A stretch of DNA of 64,000 nt from Streblospio benedicti (lineage: Eukaryota; Annelida; Polychaeta; Spionida; Spionidae). Below are positions 12,391 to 24,103 of this stretch, piece by piece (positions within the stretch are counted from its first letter, which is position 1; the number at the start of each line of letters is the position of its first letter). Where the stretch lies: contig CM032659.1 of the NCBI GenBank assembly GCA_019095985.1, positions 21,963,443 through 22,027,442 on the forward strand, given 5' to 3'. The notes beneath the pieces are model-generated. The model did no database searches, had not been told where the DNA came from, and saw only the letters and a list, made by a program, of their open reading frames with translations. The translations under genes were made by a program, and so were the position numbers.

Positions 12391-13499
12391 TGGTGAACTG
12401 CACAACATGTATGATACCTATTATTATATTCTACTGTTTATGGTTGAGGACTGTCTAATTGGGTACCAGTGACTTGAACATTATGCTACGTATGAACAGC
12501 ACAATACTAGCTGGCATTGTTTAGTGGATAACAACTCGGATTTTGGCGTTGAGAAATGTAAATGATGGTTCCTATAAAACAGAACCGGACAAATTTCTAC
12601 TGAAAATTTTCTGTATTCGGAATGGAATATAAATAAGAATAAAAACCTAGCCTGTATGTTTTGTTTATCATTCTGAAACACAATAGTAATTACCATGCAG
12701 ACTTTGTCATAGGTCAATTACAATATGGGTTTTTTTCAGAATCAATTAAAATTAGAATCATGCTTTGATTTGTGTTTGAATTACAATAACAATTACTACA
12801 CGGAAGAAGTTTGAATTTCAATCACTATCTTAAATTCAATAACAATTCAATTAAAACTTAAAACTTATTGCTTAGATAGACTATCATCTTTGCGGGATAA
12901 GCTTCCGGTAAAGAGGTATCGAGCACATGCCTGGTATTCAAGTAGGATATACAAGTTTAATGCATGCAGATTTGGTTGCGATTGTACAACATAGAACAGC
13001 CTACCTTTAAACGTTAAGGGGGAAGCCCAGAAGATTTGTTTACTTTTCTAATGTTTAGTTGATATTGATGATTTTCATAACCATTGGTATAACATGATTT
13101 AAGAATATTTCTCTTTTTTTTAGAAGTGAAAAAAAGTTAAACGTTTTTAAAGGGCATTTTTTGTGAAATAATGACTACATCTTTAGGTACATACTCTTAG
13201 GTAAACTCTTCTATCAGAAGGCACTCAATAAATACAATACCATGTTTGGCATTGCTATGAATAAATGGTTCACAATACAGTTCATGATAGACTGATGCGT
13301 TAAGACATCACTGTTTTTTATCTTGTCATAATCACAATTAAGGTATTCTCTAAAAATGTAACTCATCTATTGTTATAAATGTCTTTTACCGTAACAAATA
13401 TTTTCGACCGTCTCTGTCAAGCGGTCTTTTTCAAGCTGACATTACACAGGATGACGTCACACATCCTGCATGAGTTTTTCAAGATCTCAATGTACTGCA

Positions 13500-13650
13500 C
13501 TGGTAAAAAAAATGAGTTACTTGTCCTATGGACGAGTATTCTCAGTCACCACAGACATCAATTTCAATGGAATTTACACGGAGTTTGTTGATTTTGACTA
13601 AATCTTAGTTATGATGCGTATATTTTTCAGGATACCTGTGACGAGTATAA
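13500..13650. repeat. Interspersed repeat fragment shared with the intron repeat at 44790-44950
   Basis: GAGTTACTTGTCCTATGGAC, the TATTCTCAGTCA block and TTCAGGATACCTGTGACGAG recur in order at 44800-44950 (GAGTTACTGGTCCTATGCCG and so on). This marks a dispersed mobile-element family of unknown class. Confidence 0.6.
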
Positions 13651-14561
13651 TTTTTTTTTTACCTAATTCATGTACATGTATCTGTGGCCCGGTAGATAGG
13701 GTATAATCATATATAATCACATATACTGCTACTGCTACAACTACATCCCAGTTTCTGGGGTAGGCAACAATGACCAACAATGACCAAGTTTGGATTATGA
13801 ACGAATTAAGAACAAATAAAGGAAAGCTAATTATAAAATATACCAAATAGCATTTTATCCATTAATGCCCCAAAATAATGTAGTTATGGTCCATTTACTG
13901 ATATTCCCATAGTGGTTATACCATGAAGGAGGTGGACTGTACTTTAACCAACAAGCCTCTCACGAAAACATAGAGTAGCTGTTACAGAAAACCTACAGTT
14001 TTATACAAACTAACCAATTAATCTATTTGATAATAACTGGTGTCTTGGAGGAATAAAAATCGTATTAGACAATGTTTTATTGTGCCCCTCTTTTACTTAC
14101 ATTATAATATAATAGGTGACTATCCACTATAATAACAGGTACATTACTTATGTTGCACTGTATCTGAAACCACTTGAGAAAAAGTGCAAAAAAGGATTAG
14201 AAAAGTCTACTAATTAATATTTATGATTAGGACATTTGATGCTGTGTGATTGGTTAGAGCCTATAAAGTGCTAATCATACATAGTAATGAGTGAGAAACT
14301 ATCCCCTTATTGATAATTCATGATTGTTACTTTTCATGATCTTTGATTGGTCAAAACCAAAAGTGACAAACAGCATTATTTCAGGAGTTTGTTACTTTGG
14401 TACAAGTATGGAGCGTTGATTGGCTGAACATCAGTTTGACCTTTCCTATCTATTGATATGCAAGAAAAAGTTTACAACTTTTTTTGTCATTATGACTTGT
14501 GCAAGATGTCTATTGAAATAGTCTGTGAGGATTATTAAAGCCATTAGGTAGTACAAGGAAA

Positions 14562-14741
14562 TACAGTAGAGCCTATTCTTTGTGAAGACCTTTGTAAAAA
14601 ATAAAAATCGTCCATGTAAGGCAGATGTTCTGAACAGAGAGGTTCTCAATATGGCATTGAAGTAATTGGAGAAGAGAAATGTGTCCATACAGTACGGGTC
14701 TCCTAAATATAGAGGTACCTACATAGACAGGTTTCACTGTA
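14562..14741. repeat. CAGTAAAACCTC-family MITE-like element
   Basis: Begins TACAGTAGAGCCTATTC and ends GACAGGTTTCACTGTA, imperfect inverted termini of about 15 bp beginning TACAGT. Termini of the same kind occur at 59297-59394, 61254-61380 and 37460. No coding capacity. Confidence 0.5.
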
Positions 14742-15931
14742 CATTGGACCTCATTTCAACAAGTTTTACTGCGTATTAATTTCGTGATATCTGAAGATTT
14801 CAAGAAATTGCAGAAATTGCATAAATAGTTTTCTGTTGAATTAACATTCTATAAAAAGAAGTGGTATATACAGTTATAATCCAATCAATGGAATAAACAT
14901 CTTTGTTGTGTCAACACTTTAGAAATGGATTGACATTGGATTATGGCATAAACTTGGTAAAATATTGTACATATTGTAATATCGTTCATGGCAAGAAAAC
15001 ACAATCTCAAATATGGATGTTCGAAAATTTTCATCAATTGCTTGAATACAAGGTCACAAAATGAAAAAAGAAGGCTGGGGCGACGTTGATATACAATCTA
15101 AGATAGAACCACAGGATTTACAATAGTGACATGCGGCTGACGGTTTTTATTTATGTACCTAAAGATATGCCTATATTTCTGAACATTTTGTGTTTATTTA
15201 TTTTTTTTTAATTGTTTATGTGGTGGGGCTATTTTTTGTAAATGAATGATGTAAAAATCATGATTATGAGAATTTTTTCCCTAATTGATGAAAATGTATT
15301 AGGCTTCCCTCTTGATTACACACTGGTCCTTTATCAATCTTTCTTGGATCGGAATTGTGGTATGGACATTAGGTCGATAACAAACCAATTAGTATTCAAT
15401 TGCAATTACGGGTACAAATAATTACACTATTTTAGAAACGGTAATTACAATTACATTAATTGCAATTATGATCAATTATAATTTACCCCCTGATCAATCA
15501 TATTGCTGAGCTGCTAATTAAGAGCATATTTCCGAAGCTGATGTAGACATGAGACAGGTATATATTTTCATACATATATATTAAATAGCATTGTGCACTT
15601 TAACACCACCTTGTTGAACACATCATATAGCCTATACTACGCACTACACTTTAAGCTCTACCATCACAATTTACACTGCTAACATAATAAAGCAATCATA
15701 ACATTAGCTTTACTGACACGTCAGTACTCTGTGCACTTTATGTTACTGTTCCACCGTTAAATGGGTCATAGCCGAGCAATATTGACAATATTTGATACGG
15801 GTCATAGCCGAGCAATATTTTAAATGGGTCATAGCGGAGCGATATTAGTACTTCCGTCGTAGACACACGAAAGTCGGTTGTATGTTCTGCTCTCCTAAAT
15901 TCACATTATCACAATTAGTTTACAAGTCAGG

Positions 15932-17358
15932 ATGATGGTATCATATGTAAATTATTTTATTTTAAGCATTATCGTTGCATTAAACGGTAAGTAGCTTGAA
16001 TTCATTTTAATTAACAGTCATAATTGCACAAATATTGAATTTATTCAAAATTTGATGCTTACAGCATCTGGGAAGCTGATACTTTTTATTATGTGAATTC
16101 AGTATTGTACGTGTATTGTATTATATAGATTACGTAAGTGGGGAGGAATACTGCATTGCTGATACGTTTTCCCCTCGTTGTGGCAAAGATGAGGTGATTG
16201 TGATGGATGATATATGGTAGAATGAAGATAGGGAAATGCGTACAAAAGGATTATGGTGTTATTGGATGTCAAGAGGGTATATATTGATCCTAACTGTAAA
16301 TAAAATGTAATAAATGTGATATATTTGAAGGAAATGTAATATGTGTTTATATTTCCGGATATACATGTTTACAGCATCTTTTAAACATGTTAATTTATAT
16401 CTACATATTTCAATTGTTCTCTATCTATATTGTAGACGTTTTAGCCGATGTAGATATCAAATGTTCTGGACTCCCACATTGTGATCTATTTGTTCCTGAG
16501 TTTGAAGTACACAAAACTCCATGCAATGACAATGAACTTAAGAGTTATTTAGATGCATCGTATCATTGTGCCACAGGTAATAATAGTAATTTTAATTTTC
16601 AGATGTTATGAATGATTTGGATAAACAGTGCTCAGGATTGAGCAAGTGTTCTTATGCAGTATTTGACTTGGATGCACGTAACCCATGTAACGATTTTGAA
16701 TTGAAGAGTTTTCTTGACGCAACGTATACATGTAAACGAGGTATAATGTATTGTGTTTTCACAGCAGTTTGATCTTATAAATGAACTGTGCTATACACTC
16801 TATTAACATATATTGCACGGAGAGGATGTGATGATATTTTTGCAATAGCTTCAATGCTTAATGTTTTCCAGTCCATGTGCCACCAAGTCACCAATGCTAT
16901 CAACATGAAAAATCTATCCCAGTGACACAAGAACTTAGCCATTTGCTGATACAAAATACTGCATGTGTTGGATCAAAGTTTACACTTAAAGCGCAGACAG
17001 GGCAAAAGGTATAGTATTGGAGTACAGAGGAAAATATACTAGATCTAGTAAGAAGAAAGAGCATGCAGGTAAATTTTTGTTTTCGTGGGAATTGAAACGT
17101 TATCCACTACAGGTAAGATACATTTTGTTTATCTAAATCAATGTCAGGTCATTTGACATACTTACTTTTTTAAATCGTCTACTTGTATATTTTCAGGCTT
17201 GTTTAACATGCTTGGGACTGTTCGATGATATTGACAATGACCTATGGCGACCGTTGCCTACTTATATGAGCTCACTGTTTAAATCATTAACATCTAGAAG
17301 CCTAGCCAAATGGTGGAATGTAATATTAGACAATAAACAAATCAACACAAATTGTTAA
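15932..17358 (+). CDS. Lectin gene B: SUEL-type lectin with a frame-disrupted exon 2
   Basis: Exons 15932-15986 (signal peptide MMVSYVNYFILSIIVALN), 16129-16276, 16436-16576, 16603-16740, 16872-17008 and a possible terminal exon 17197-17358. The order is as in gene A: N-half, two C-halves, GQK module. Exon 2 is 148 nt instead of the 153 nt seen in all the other plus-strand copies. Five bases are missing just before the YGR motif (reading VIVMDD then a stop), so the N-half is out of frame unless this is a sequencing or allelic difference. The intron between the two C-half exons is only 26 nt (16577-16602). The last exon stays open for 53 codons but overlaps an AATAAA at 17332-17337, so its coding status is doubtful. 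It is either a recent pseudogene or an assembly error. Confidence 0.65.
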
Positions 17359-17588
17359 TTTATCCTTTATTAGCATCATCCCAAAAAAACTAAAATGTAT
17401 TATAATTGCCAAGGTGCGATTTAGAATGCTTAAGATACCCACCATCCATGTGCATGTGTAAAATACGGCAAAACGTGTCTTACCTTAATCCATTGTATCC
17501 GTCTTTTCTTTAACAGAAACAACATCTTACCTTAAATTTGTCATCAATTCCAACACACCCACCCACATACCACCTTCTATATACCTAC

Positions 17589-19246
17589 CTTTTGTCCTGC
17601 CTGAGCATGAAATAATGTTTGAGAACTGCAAATATTTCCATTCATAGCGATTTGCATTTTCTCAGTGGTGATGGGAATTCGATGGATGCCACTGCATTTA
17701 CCATGGTCAGGTATCATGACTGCAATTTGCATTTTTTTTTTACATTTTAAATGATAACCATCAATAGTTTTAAAGGGAGATAAACAGACTTATGGTATGT
17801 CATTTAATCCCAATTTATGCCTAATGTCCGTGAATGCAAAGATTTACATTTAAAAAAATGAAAATTATAGTATGCCGCCTAGCTTATGCCGCCTATATCA
17901 ACTTTGATAGTTTGTTTCTAATTCAACTAAGGGCTCATTCACAAATGATGGCATTGCATTTTCGGCCATTTCTGACCCCTTCCCCACCCCCTGTCATTGT
18001 GCGTCATTACCCACCACCACCCCCACCACCCAATATGACATGATTTTTACTTACTCGTGCACCCCCACGGTCCTTACTACTACCCATATGAATTTGATTC
18101 GCATTTAAACAGCATTGAGTACATTGCTGCAGAACCAAAAATACAATGTTCACACCATATTGATACTGATTCTATACGATTGTTATTAAAAAGGTCACTC
18201 TAACATCTGCCTCCCCCGTATATCCCCCACAATGACTTCATTTATGAACGATCCCTAATTGTAAAATATTTATATATATTTACTCTAAAACAACCAGGAT
18301 AGATACCTTTGACACAATGATAATCTGCCTCCAAATATCTAAACAGCTGTTTGTGGCATGGGTTAAAGTGATCAAATTCCGAAATGTGAACGCTGCATTC
18401 TGATTTGCCTGAACATCTTTTGTCGACTTCTTGTAAGATATCTATAATACAAATGAAAAGACTATTTGGGGATCGTTCACAAATGACGTCACCTCATTTT
18501 TGGCCTTTTTACCCTCCCCCCCCCCCCCCCATGTCACCTATCGTCATCTTTGCAGCACCCCCACTCCTGGTAAGTGACATCATCTTTGCGCCTCCCCCCC
18601 CCCTCCCCCGCCAGCGCACACGCACGACATGGTTTCGCGCGTAACATGTTTTCGCGATGCCATTTAACATTGATGATTGTGCATAATTTTACGATGTATT
18701 TAGGATATAAAGCAAACATGGCAATGTGATTTCAGCTAGTAGATATATCACAACTCACTTAACATGTCCGAAAGTAATTTCAAATACTATTAAATAACTA
18801 CTTTTTTTCTCCAAAATGTGATATCACCCACGTGCTAGACCCCCCCCCCCTCTGTCACCTTTCGTCATGTTTCGCTACCGCCCCCCCCCAGGTGACGTCA
18901 TTTGTGAACGATACCTTGTCTGTGATATAAATGAAATACGGCTTGGATTTTCTCTTTACAAATTATGCTCATACATCAAATAAATGTAATTTTTTTTTTA
19001 CATATATGTTCAAACTTTATTTTTTTCCAGAAACATGTAGAATAATAATGCTACAAATGTATTTTAAAATACCAATTTGATGTGGAAGCAAAACGTTACC
19101 TTTATGACAACCAATTTGCCCCAATGCCTCGGTAACACATCTTCCAATCGCCATCCTTCCATATAAGGCGGTCTTCATCACGATCACATCATTGTCGTCA
19201 CACGCGGCAGTGAGGGTTTCTGTCATGCAGTACTCCGTCGTCTTTC
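17589..19246 (-). CDS. Lectin gene F (minus strand): SUEL-type lectin with a single C-terminal half, partial
   Basis: Three minus-strand exons are recognisable: 19246-19100 (N-half: TEYCMTETLTAACDDNDVIV, then KTALYGRMAIGRCV), 18441-18307 (C-half: LQEVDKRCSGKSECSVHI, then FNPCHKQLFRYLEADYHC) and 17719-17589 (module ending LFHAQAGQK, followed by a consensus donor gtaggt or by a stop four codons on). All introns are phase 1 between modules, as in genes A-E. Only one C-half exon is seen, unlike the plus-strand copies. The signal-peptide exon should lie to the right of 19260 and was not identified. Two PIF/Harbinger-like MITEs sit in its introns. Reading frames of the three exons are intact. Confidence 0.7.
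17931..18255. mobile_element. PIF/Harbinger-like MITE, copy 1
   Basis: Termini GGGCTCATTCACAAATGATG and, reverse-complemented, GGGATCGTTCATAAATGAAG. Flanking TAA (17928-17930) is repeated as TAA (18256-18258), the 3-bp TWA target-site duplication typical of PIF/Harbinger elements. The interior is C-rich and non-coding. It lies in an intron of lectin gene F. Confidence 0.75.
18468..18915. mobile_element. PIF/Harbinger-like MITE, copy 2
   Basis: Left end GGGATCGTTCACAAATGACG, right end reverse-complemented GGTATCGTTCACAAATGACG, so 19-25 bp inverted termini. The interior has long C runs (18518-18530, 18593-18602, 18840-18850). The target-site duplication is not clear. The element ends only about 27 bp from the acceptor of the C-half exon of lectin gene F, so it now forms most of the polypyrimidine neighbourhood. 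Confidence 0.7.
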
Positions 19247-19813
19247 CTAAAATGTCATGACACATATTTAAAATTAATCCGGTAATATATTGACCTAACC
19301 AAATACATTCGGCATTAAGACAGCTAGCTAGTCTTAGTAAGATTTATCGAAATGTAGGCCAGGATTTTCGGGTTAGGTACACACTAATGTCGACATATAT
19401 CCATAAAATTATAGAGTAATCACACAATTAAGCACATGCACATTTTGTGTTTTAAAGTTATATTAGCTGAATATAGTATTAAGTTTACGCATAAAGAGAA
19501 CCTTCTGCATAACGCGTGCCTGATGTCACATAAAATGCTATCACAACTCTCATAAGCGATTCCATCTTCTCATAAACGCTAAACATGACTACTAGGCAAC
19601 ATTTATTTTACAGTATCTACTCGTAACGAGTGCCATTTGCTCTAGTCAGACTATGTCCATTGAATGAGTAATACGCATGTCTAAATAGATCATCTTAGAA
19701 CAATATGAGGAATGTAAGCTCAACCTGACAAACTCTATCACAATACCAATTGAATCGTACATGTTGTAGGATACTTCACCTGTCGTTTTGTATTACCCAG
19801 ACTAGAGGAAGCT

Positions 19814-21495
19814 ATGGAACTTACTTGTACAACGTTTCTTTCATTAATATGGAACTTGTATGCATTCTTCGTTTGTGAGTACATTTAATAACGCTAGCAT
19901 TTATATGAACACTCATCTATATCATATATTTTCTTGTCATAGAAACCACAGAGAGAGATAATAACATTGGCTTTTTAATGGTTTATGCATGTTTTATTTC
20001 TTACGCTTTTAACTTATAGATGTGTCAAATGCCGAACAATATTGTATTGAAGAAACGTTTTCTCCGCACTGTGCCAATAATGAAGTGATTGCGATGGAAA
20101 AAGCCCAATATGGAAGGATGAATGTGGGCAAATGTGTGCGAAATGATTATGGCGTCATTGGTTGTCACGAAGGTACATGTTTAGTATGCTAAATGGATTG
20201 ATAATGTGATATCAAATTAGTATTGGTCACAATCCCACTAGGTACTCAGAGAATCATAACCATAGTAGATGTGAATATATGCAATAATAACGTGATTTAC
20301 TACAATAGGGCGGGTTTATAAGAAAGTGGGATGCGGGGGAGGGAGGGCAGAAAAAAGAGGGATGTATGTGGGAAACCGGCAAAAAAATAGGGATTTGGGA
20401 TTTCAAGGAGGTTGGATGTGGGAGAAAAGTGATTATTTGTAGTATGTGGGGGAAATGCCAAATAAATTAGGGATGTAGGACATAAGGCAAAAATAATGAG
20501 GGATTGTTATAACCCCTTTTAAACTCCCTCTATAATTAGTGAACTATGACATTATGTATATGATTTTGTAGATGTTTTACAAGTTCTTGATCGTAAATGT
20601 TCTGGACGAGCTCAGTGTGATTTGTTTGTAACTGAATTCGCAGAGTACGATCCCTGCAAAGACTATGAACTGAAAAACTATCTGGATACTTCATATGAGT
20701 GTGTACCAGGTAAATAATTTTCTAATTCTAAGCATGTTTATATATTGTTTCAGATTTGTTGAAAGATTTGGATATAAAATGTTCTGGCCTAAAGAAATGC
20801 CGTGTTGATGTAGTAGACTTTGGTACCTACAACCCCTGTAATGACTACGAACTTAAGAACTACTTGGTAGCCATGTACAGTTGCAAAAGAGGTAAAGGAT
20901 GGTGCACTCAGTCTTTCAGTTATAATGAGTTCAAAGTGCTTTGTCGGAACAAAATCAATCACTAAAATGTTATTAATGTTTTGAATATATGAAATGAATT
21001 TAAGAATGTATGGCTCATACAACCAATACAAATCAAGCATGCTGTAACTCCTATTTTAACACAATATGAAATTAGCATAACATGTATCTCATTTAGACGC
21101 TACGTCTCTTTGCGGTGATTACGTAATCAGGTGTGCTATTATTTCAGTCTATGTACCATCGAGCGACCAATGCTATCAGAATGAAAAGAAGATCCCAGCA
21201 AAACAGGAATTTGGCTATTTGTCTATACACAATAGCGTTTGTACAGCGTCGAAATTTGTACTACAAGCCCAAACAGGGCAAAAGGTATTGTATTAAAGAA
21301 AACGTGTACATATAGTTGGTCAGAGATCATGAGGATTGGAGTAAGTACTTTTCATTTTTTAAAGAATGGAAAATTGACAATAACAGGTAAGATCTATTCT
21401 AATTTATATGGGTGTATATTTTTACCCAATATGTATAGGGCCGTGTGCGTAATTATATATATTTATTTCAGATAAATGTAATGGGAATTGGCTGA
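19814..21495 (+). CDS. Lectin gene C: secreted SUEL-type lectin with duplicated C-terminal half-domain
   Basis: Exons 19814-19874 (signal peptide MELTCTTFLSLIWNLYAFFV), 20020-20172 (N-half with MEKAQYGRMNVGKCV), 20572-20709 and 20754-20891 (two C-halves: DPCKDYELKNYLDTSYEC and NPCNDYELKNYLVAMYSC), 21148-21284 (Cys module ending AQTGQK) and a tail exon 21472-21495 reading INVMGIG then stop. About 216 residues, all GT-AG and in phase. The intron between the C-halves is 44 nt. If exon 5 is not spliced after GQK it stops at 21296. It is the closest relative of gene D, with which it shares even downstream intronic blocks. Expected to be extracellular and sugar-binding; the partner is unknown. Confidence 0.8.
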
Positions 21496-22113
21496 CGTAT
21501 TCCATCACAATCTGTTCATCATGGTTGCCTTGTATCGACTGTAAAAGACATGGTTACTTGTTAATGGCCGATATTCCAGTATCCTGCCCGATTCAAAGAA
21601 CTGATAAGCAACATTCATAGGTTTTTTTTTCCCCAGAGAACTATGAGCTGTACTTATTTATGGACACGAAATGATTGAATGAATGAGATTGTACCACTGT
21701 TATACTGCAATTGCATGTGGTATTATTAATTTCAAATTTCATTTATTGTCAAGCCTTGTCAACAAGAACATATAAAATACAATGAATAACACTTTTAAAG
21801 CATATAGAGTACAGTGAATAAACATACGATTAATAATGTACAGTGTTTTAACAAGAAAAGTAAAGAAATACAATGGATTATTGTGAACATTTTAGTTTTA
21901 ACTCTATTTAGTTATGGCAATACTTATCTATAATGCTTCTTTCCTATTTACTTTATGAGTAATAACTGTTGCCACATGTCTTAACTTTTGATAAATACAT
22001 GTACATGTAATGTGAATATGTAACCCATCAATATGTAACTTAATTCTAATCTTCGTTTTAATAAATGACCAAACAAGCATAGCAAAATTTTGTGATGAAT
22101 ATTGTATCTAAAT

Positions 22114-23075
22114 ATTTGTATAAAGACAGAAACACACTTACAAGAAACAAAATTTTATTTACAATGACATGATATTGCACAGACTTGTTACAAACAAAGA
22201 ATAACACATATATAACCAATGTTACCCTCCTCCTAACTTAAATGTTTACTTATAATAAATGTTGTAACTAACCTAACAGTACAGACATGAGTACATCATA
22301 GATATTGTAGGTATCACACCATACTATACTGATCCCTGTGTACAATAACTACATGAAGATTTGGCGTTTTGGGAGACACACTCATTTGATAATAAGAACC
22401 AAAGGTGAACTTTTGGGGGTGATGTGTACAACACTTCCCCCTACTTACTTAAATGTGTGCCTCCGAATCACTATTAAACTGATGACCACTGTGAGGCCAA
22501 AATGAACAAAGGGAACCTAAGGCTAATAGAAGCTGAAAGGTGAGAATACTGAAAACATGCTGAAGATAAAGAAGGGTGGGAGGAGGGTGCGAGTTTGTAT
22601 AGTCCTTATGCTATCTAAACAACAAGTGACCATTGACCTATGCATGTAGTGGCTTGACCTTAGACTGACCTTAATAGAAGTAGACTAACGGTGCCCGGCG
22701 CTGTGCTCTGTCTACACAAACCAAAATAAGATATAGTATCTTATGACGATTTGTATAAAGACAGAAACACACTTACAAGAAACAAAATTTTATTTACAAT
22801 GACATGATATTGCACAGACTTGTTACAAACAAAGAATAACACATATATAACCAATGTTACCCTCCTCCTAACTTAAATGTTTACTTATAATAAATGTTGT
22901 AACTAACCTAACAGTACAGACATGAGTACATCATAGATATTGTCGGTATCACACCATACTATACTGATCCCTGTGTACAATAACTACATGAAGATTTGGC
23001 GTTTTGGGAGACACACTCATTTGATAATAAGAACCAAAGGTGAACTTTTGGGGGTGATGTGTACAACACTTCCCC
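22114..23075. repeat. Pair of 327-bp direct repeats separated by 308 bp
   Basis: 22114-22440 and 22749-23075 are both 327 bp and nearly identical (one clear difference, GATATTGTAGG versus GATATTGTCGG). Both start ATTTGTATAAAGACAGAAAC and end ACAACACTTCCCC. They do not begin TG and end CA, so a tandem duplication with a unique spacer is more likely than a terminal-repeat pair. The near identity indicates a recent event. Confidence 0.9.
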
Positions 23076-23167
23076 AAATGAGTGAAAACTGAGCGAATCC
23101 CCCAAAAGACCGTAGGAAACCTGGACCAGCATTTGTAATGCTGGCCAACGTATTAATGGACGCAAAT

Positions 23168-23616
23168 GGCATGCCTCGCCGGAGACAAGTGTCGGCTGCG
23201 ACACACTTACCACGTATAACACACATTACCACCAGTGGCATGCCTCTGCCGGAGACAGGTGTCGGCTGCGACACACTTACCACGTATAACACACATTACC
23301 ATGCAAGTGGCATGCCTCTGCACGGATTACCACAAGTGGCATGCCTCTGCCGAGACAGGTGTCGGCTGCCACACACTTACCACGCACACATTACCACAAG
23401 TGGCATGCCTCTGCCGGAGACAGGTGTCGGCTGCGACACACTTACCACAAGTACCTGCGACACACTTACACGTAAGAACACACATTACCACAAGTGGCAT
23501 GCCTCTGCCGGAGACAGGTGTCGGCTGCGACACACTTACCACGTATAACACACATTACCACAAGTGGCATGCCTCTGCCGGAGACAGGTGTCGGCTGCGA
23601 CACACTTACCACGTAT
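23168..23616. repeat. Minisatellite, about 70-bp unit, seven copies
   Basis: Repeated GGCATGCCTCTGCCGGAGAC at about 23168, 23237, 23309, 23338, 23402, 23496 and 23566, each followed by AGGTGTCGGCTGCGACACAC and TTACCACGTATAACACACAT. Copy 3 is cut to about 29 bp and copy 5 carries an internal expansion. Long open frames on both strands arise only from the repeat period. Confidence 0.95.
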
Positions 23617-24103
23617 TTAAATTACTGACAACATTATTTTTACTCCTAACCTTAACCTTTTTAGAAAAATACAAAATCATACGACTTAATTGGTATGAAT
23701 TATCAAACTACTGTACACATAATTGTCGTTTACAGAACAAGTGGTTACTAGATACATACTATACATGTAAATTAAGGTTCACAGGCATAGCTACTGATTC
23801 AATCAACATTATATATCTGTTCTGCTGCTGGATTACTACCTTCGACCAATGTAATTTATGAGACACCATATTATTATTAATTACAAACATCGCTGGACTT
23901 GAAACGTTGTGGTGGCTGAATTCTTCTACCTTGTGACCATTGTTGCCGTTTCTCCACGTAGTGGGGCTTATGAGTCTACTGAACGCAAACAAAAAGTAGG
24001 CCATCTTAAACCAATATTGAAATTCTGAAAACTGGAAAATAGAATCACAGAAAGGACATCGTGCAACTAAATTTACGTTATTTCCTTTCTTGCACGTGCA
24101 GTC

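Larger units (their letters stand above)
12391..15931. other. Intergenic, no gene recognised
   Basis: AT-rich sequence between lectin genes A and B. It contains repeat fragments listed separately (13500-13650 and 14562-14741) and a short repeated GGGTCATAGCCGAGCAATATT motif at 15761-15845. No splice-bounded coding exon was found on either strand. Confidence 0.4.

Noticed and set aside
16387-16611. Continuous 74-codon frame through the lectin B exon 3-4 boundary, as evidence against an intron
   Set aside because: Read-through ends in a stop immediately after the short intron, whereas removing 26 nt restores the conserved second C-half in frame.
18405-18644. Proline-rich small protein on the plus strand
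   Set aside because: Produced by C runs inside a MITE; overlaps the minus-strand lectin F exon.
22114-23075. LTR pair of a small terminal-repeat retrotransposon
   Set aside because: The 327-bp repeats lack TG...CA ends, and no primer-binding site, polypurine tract or flanking short duplication was seen.
23168-23616. CRISPR-like array
   Set aside because: The repeats are about 70 bp without unique spacers and sit in an intron-rich eukaryotic context. It is a minisatellite.
23138-23861. Overlapping open frames of 136 and 208 codons (and antisense) in the minisatellite
   Set aside because: They consist of repeated short peptides produced by the 70-bp repeat in several frames and on both strands. 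No start context, splice sites or domain.
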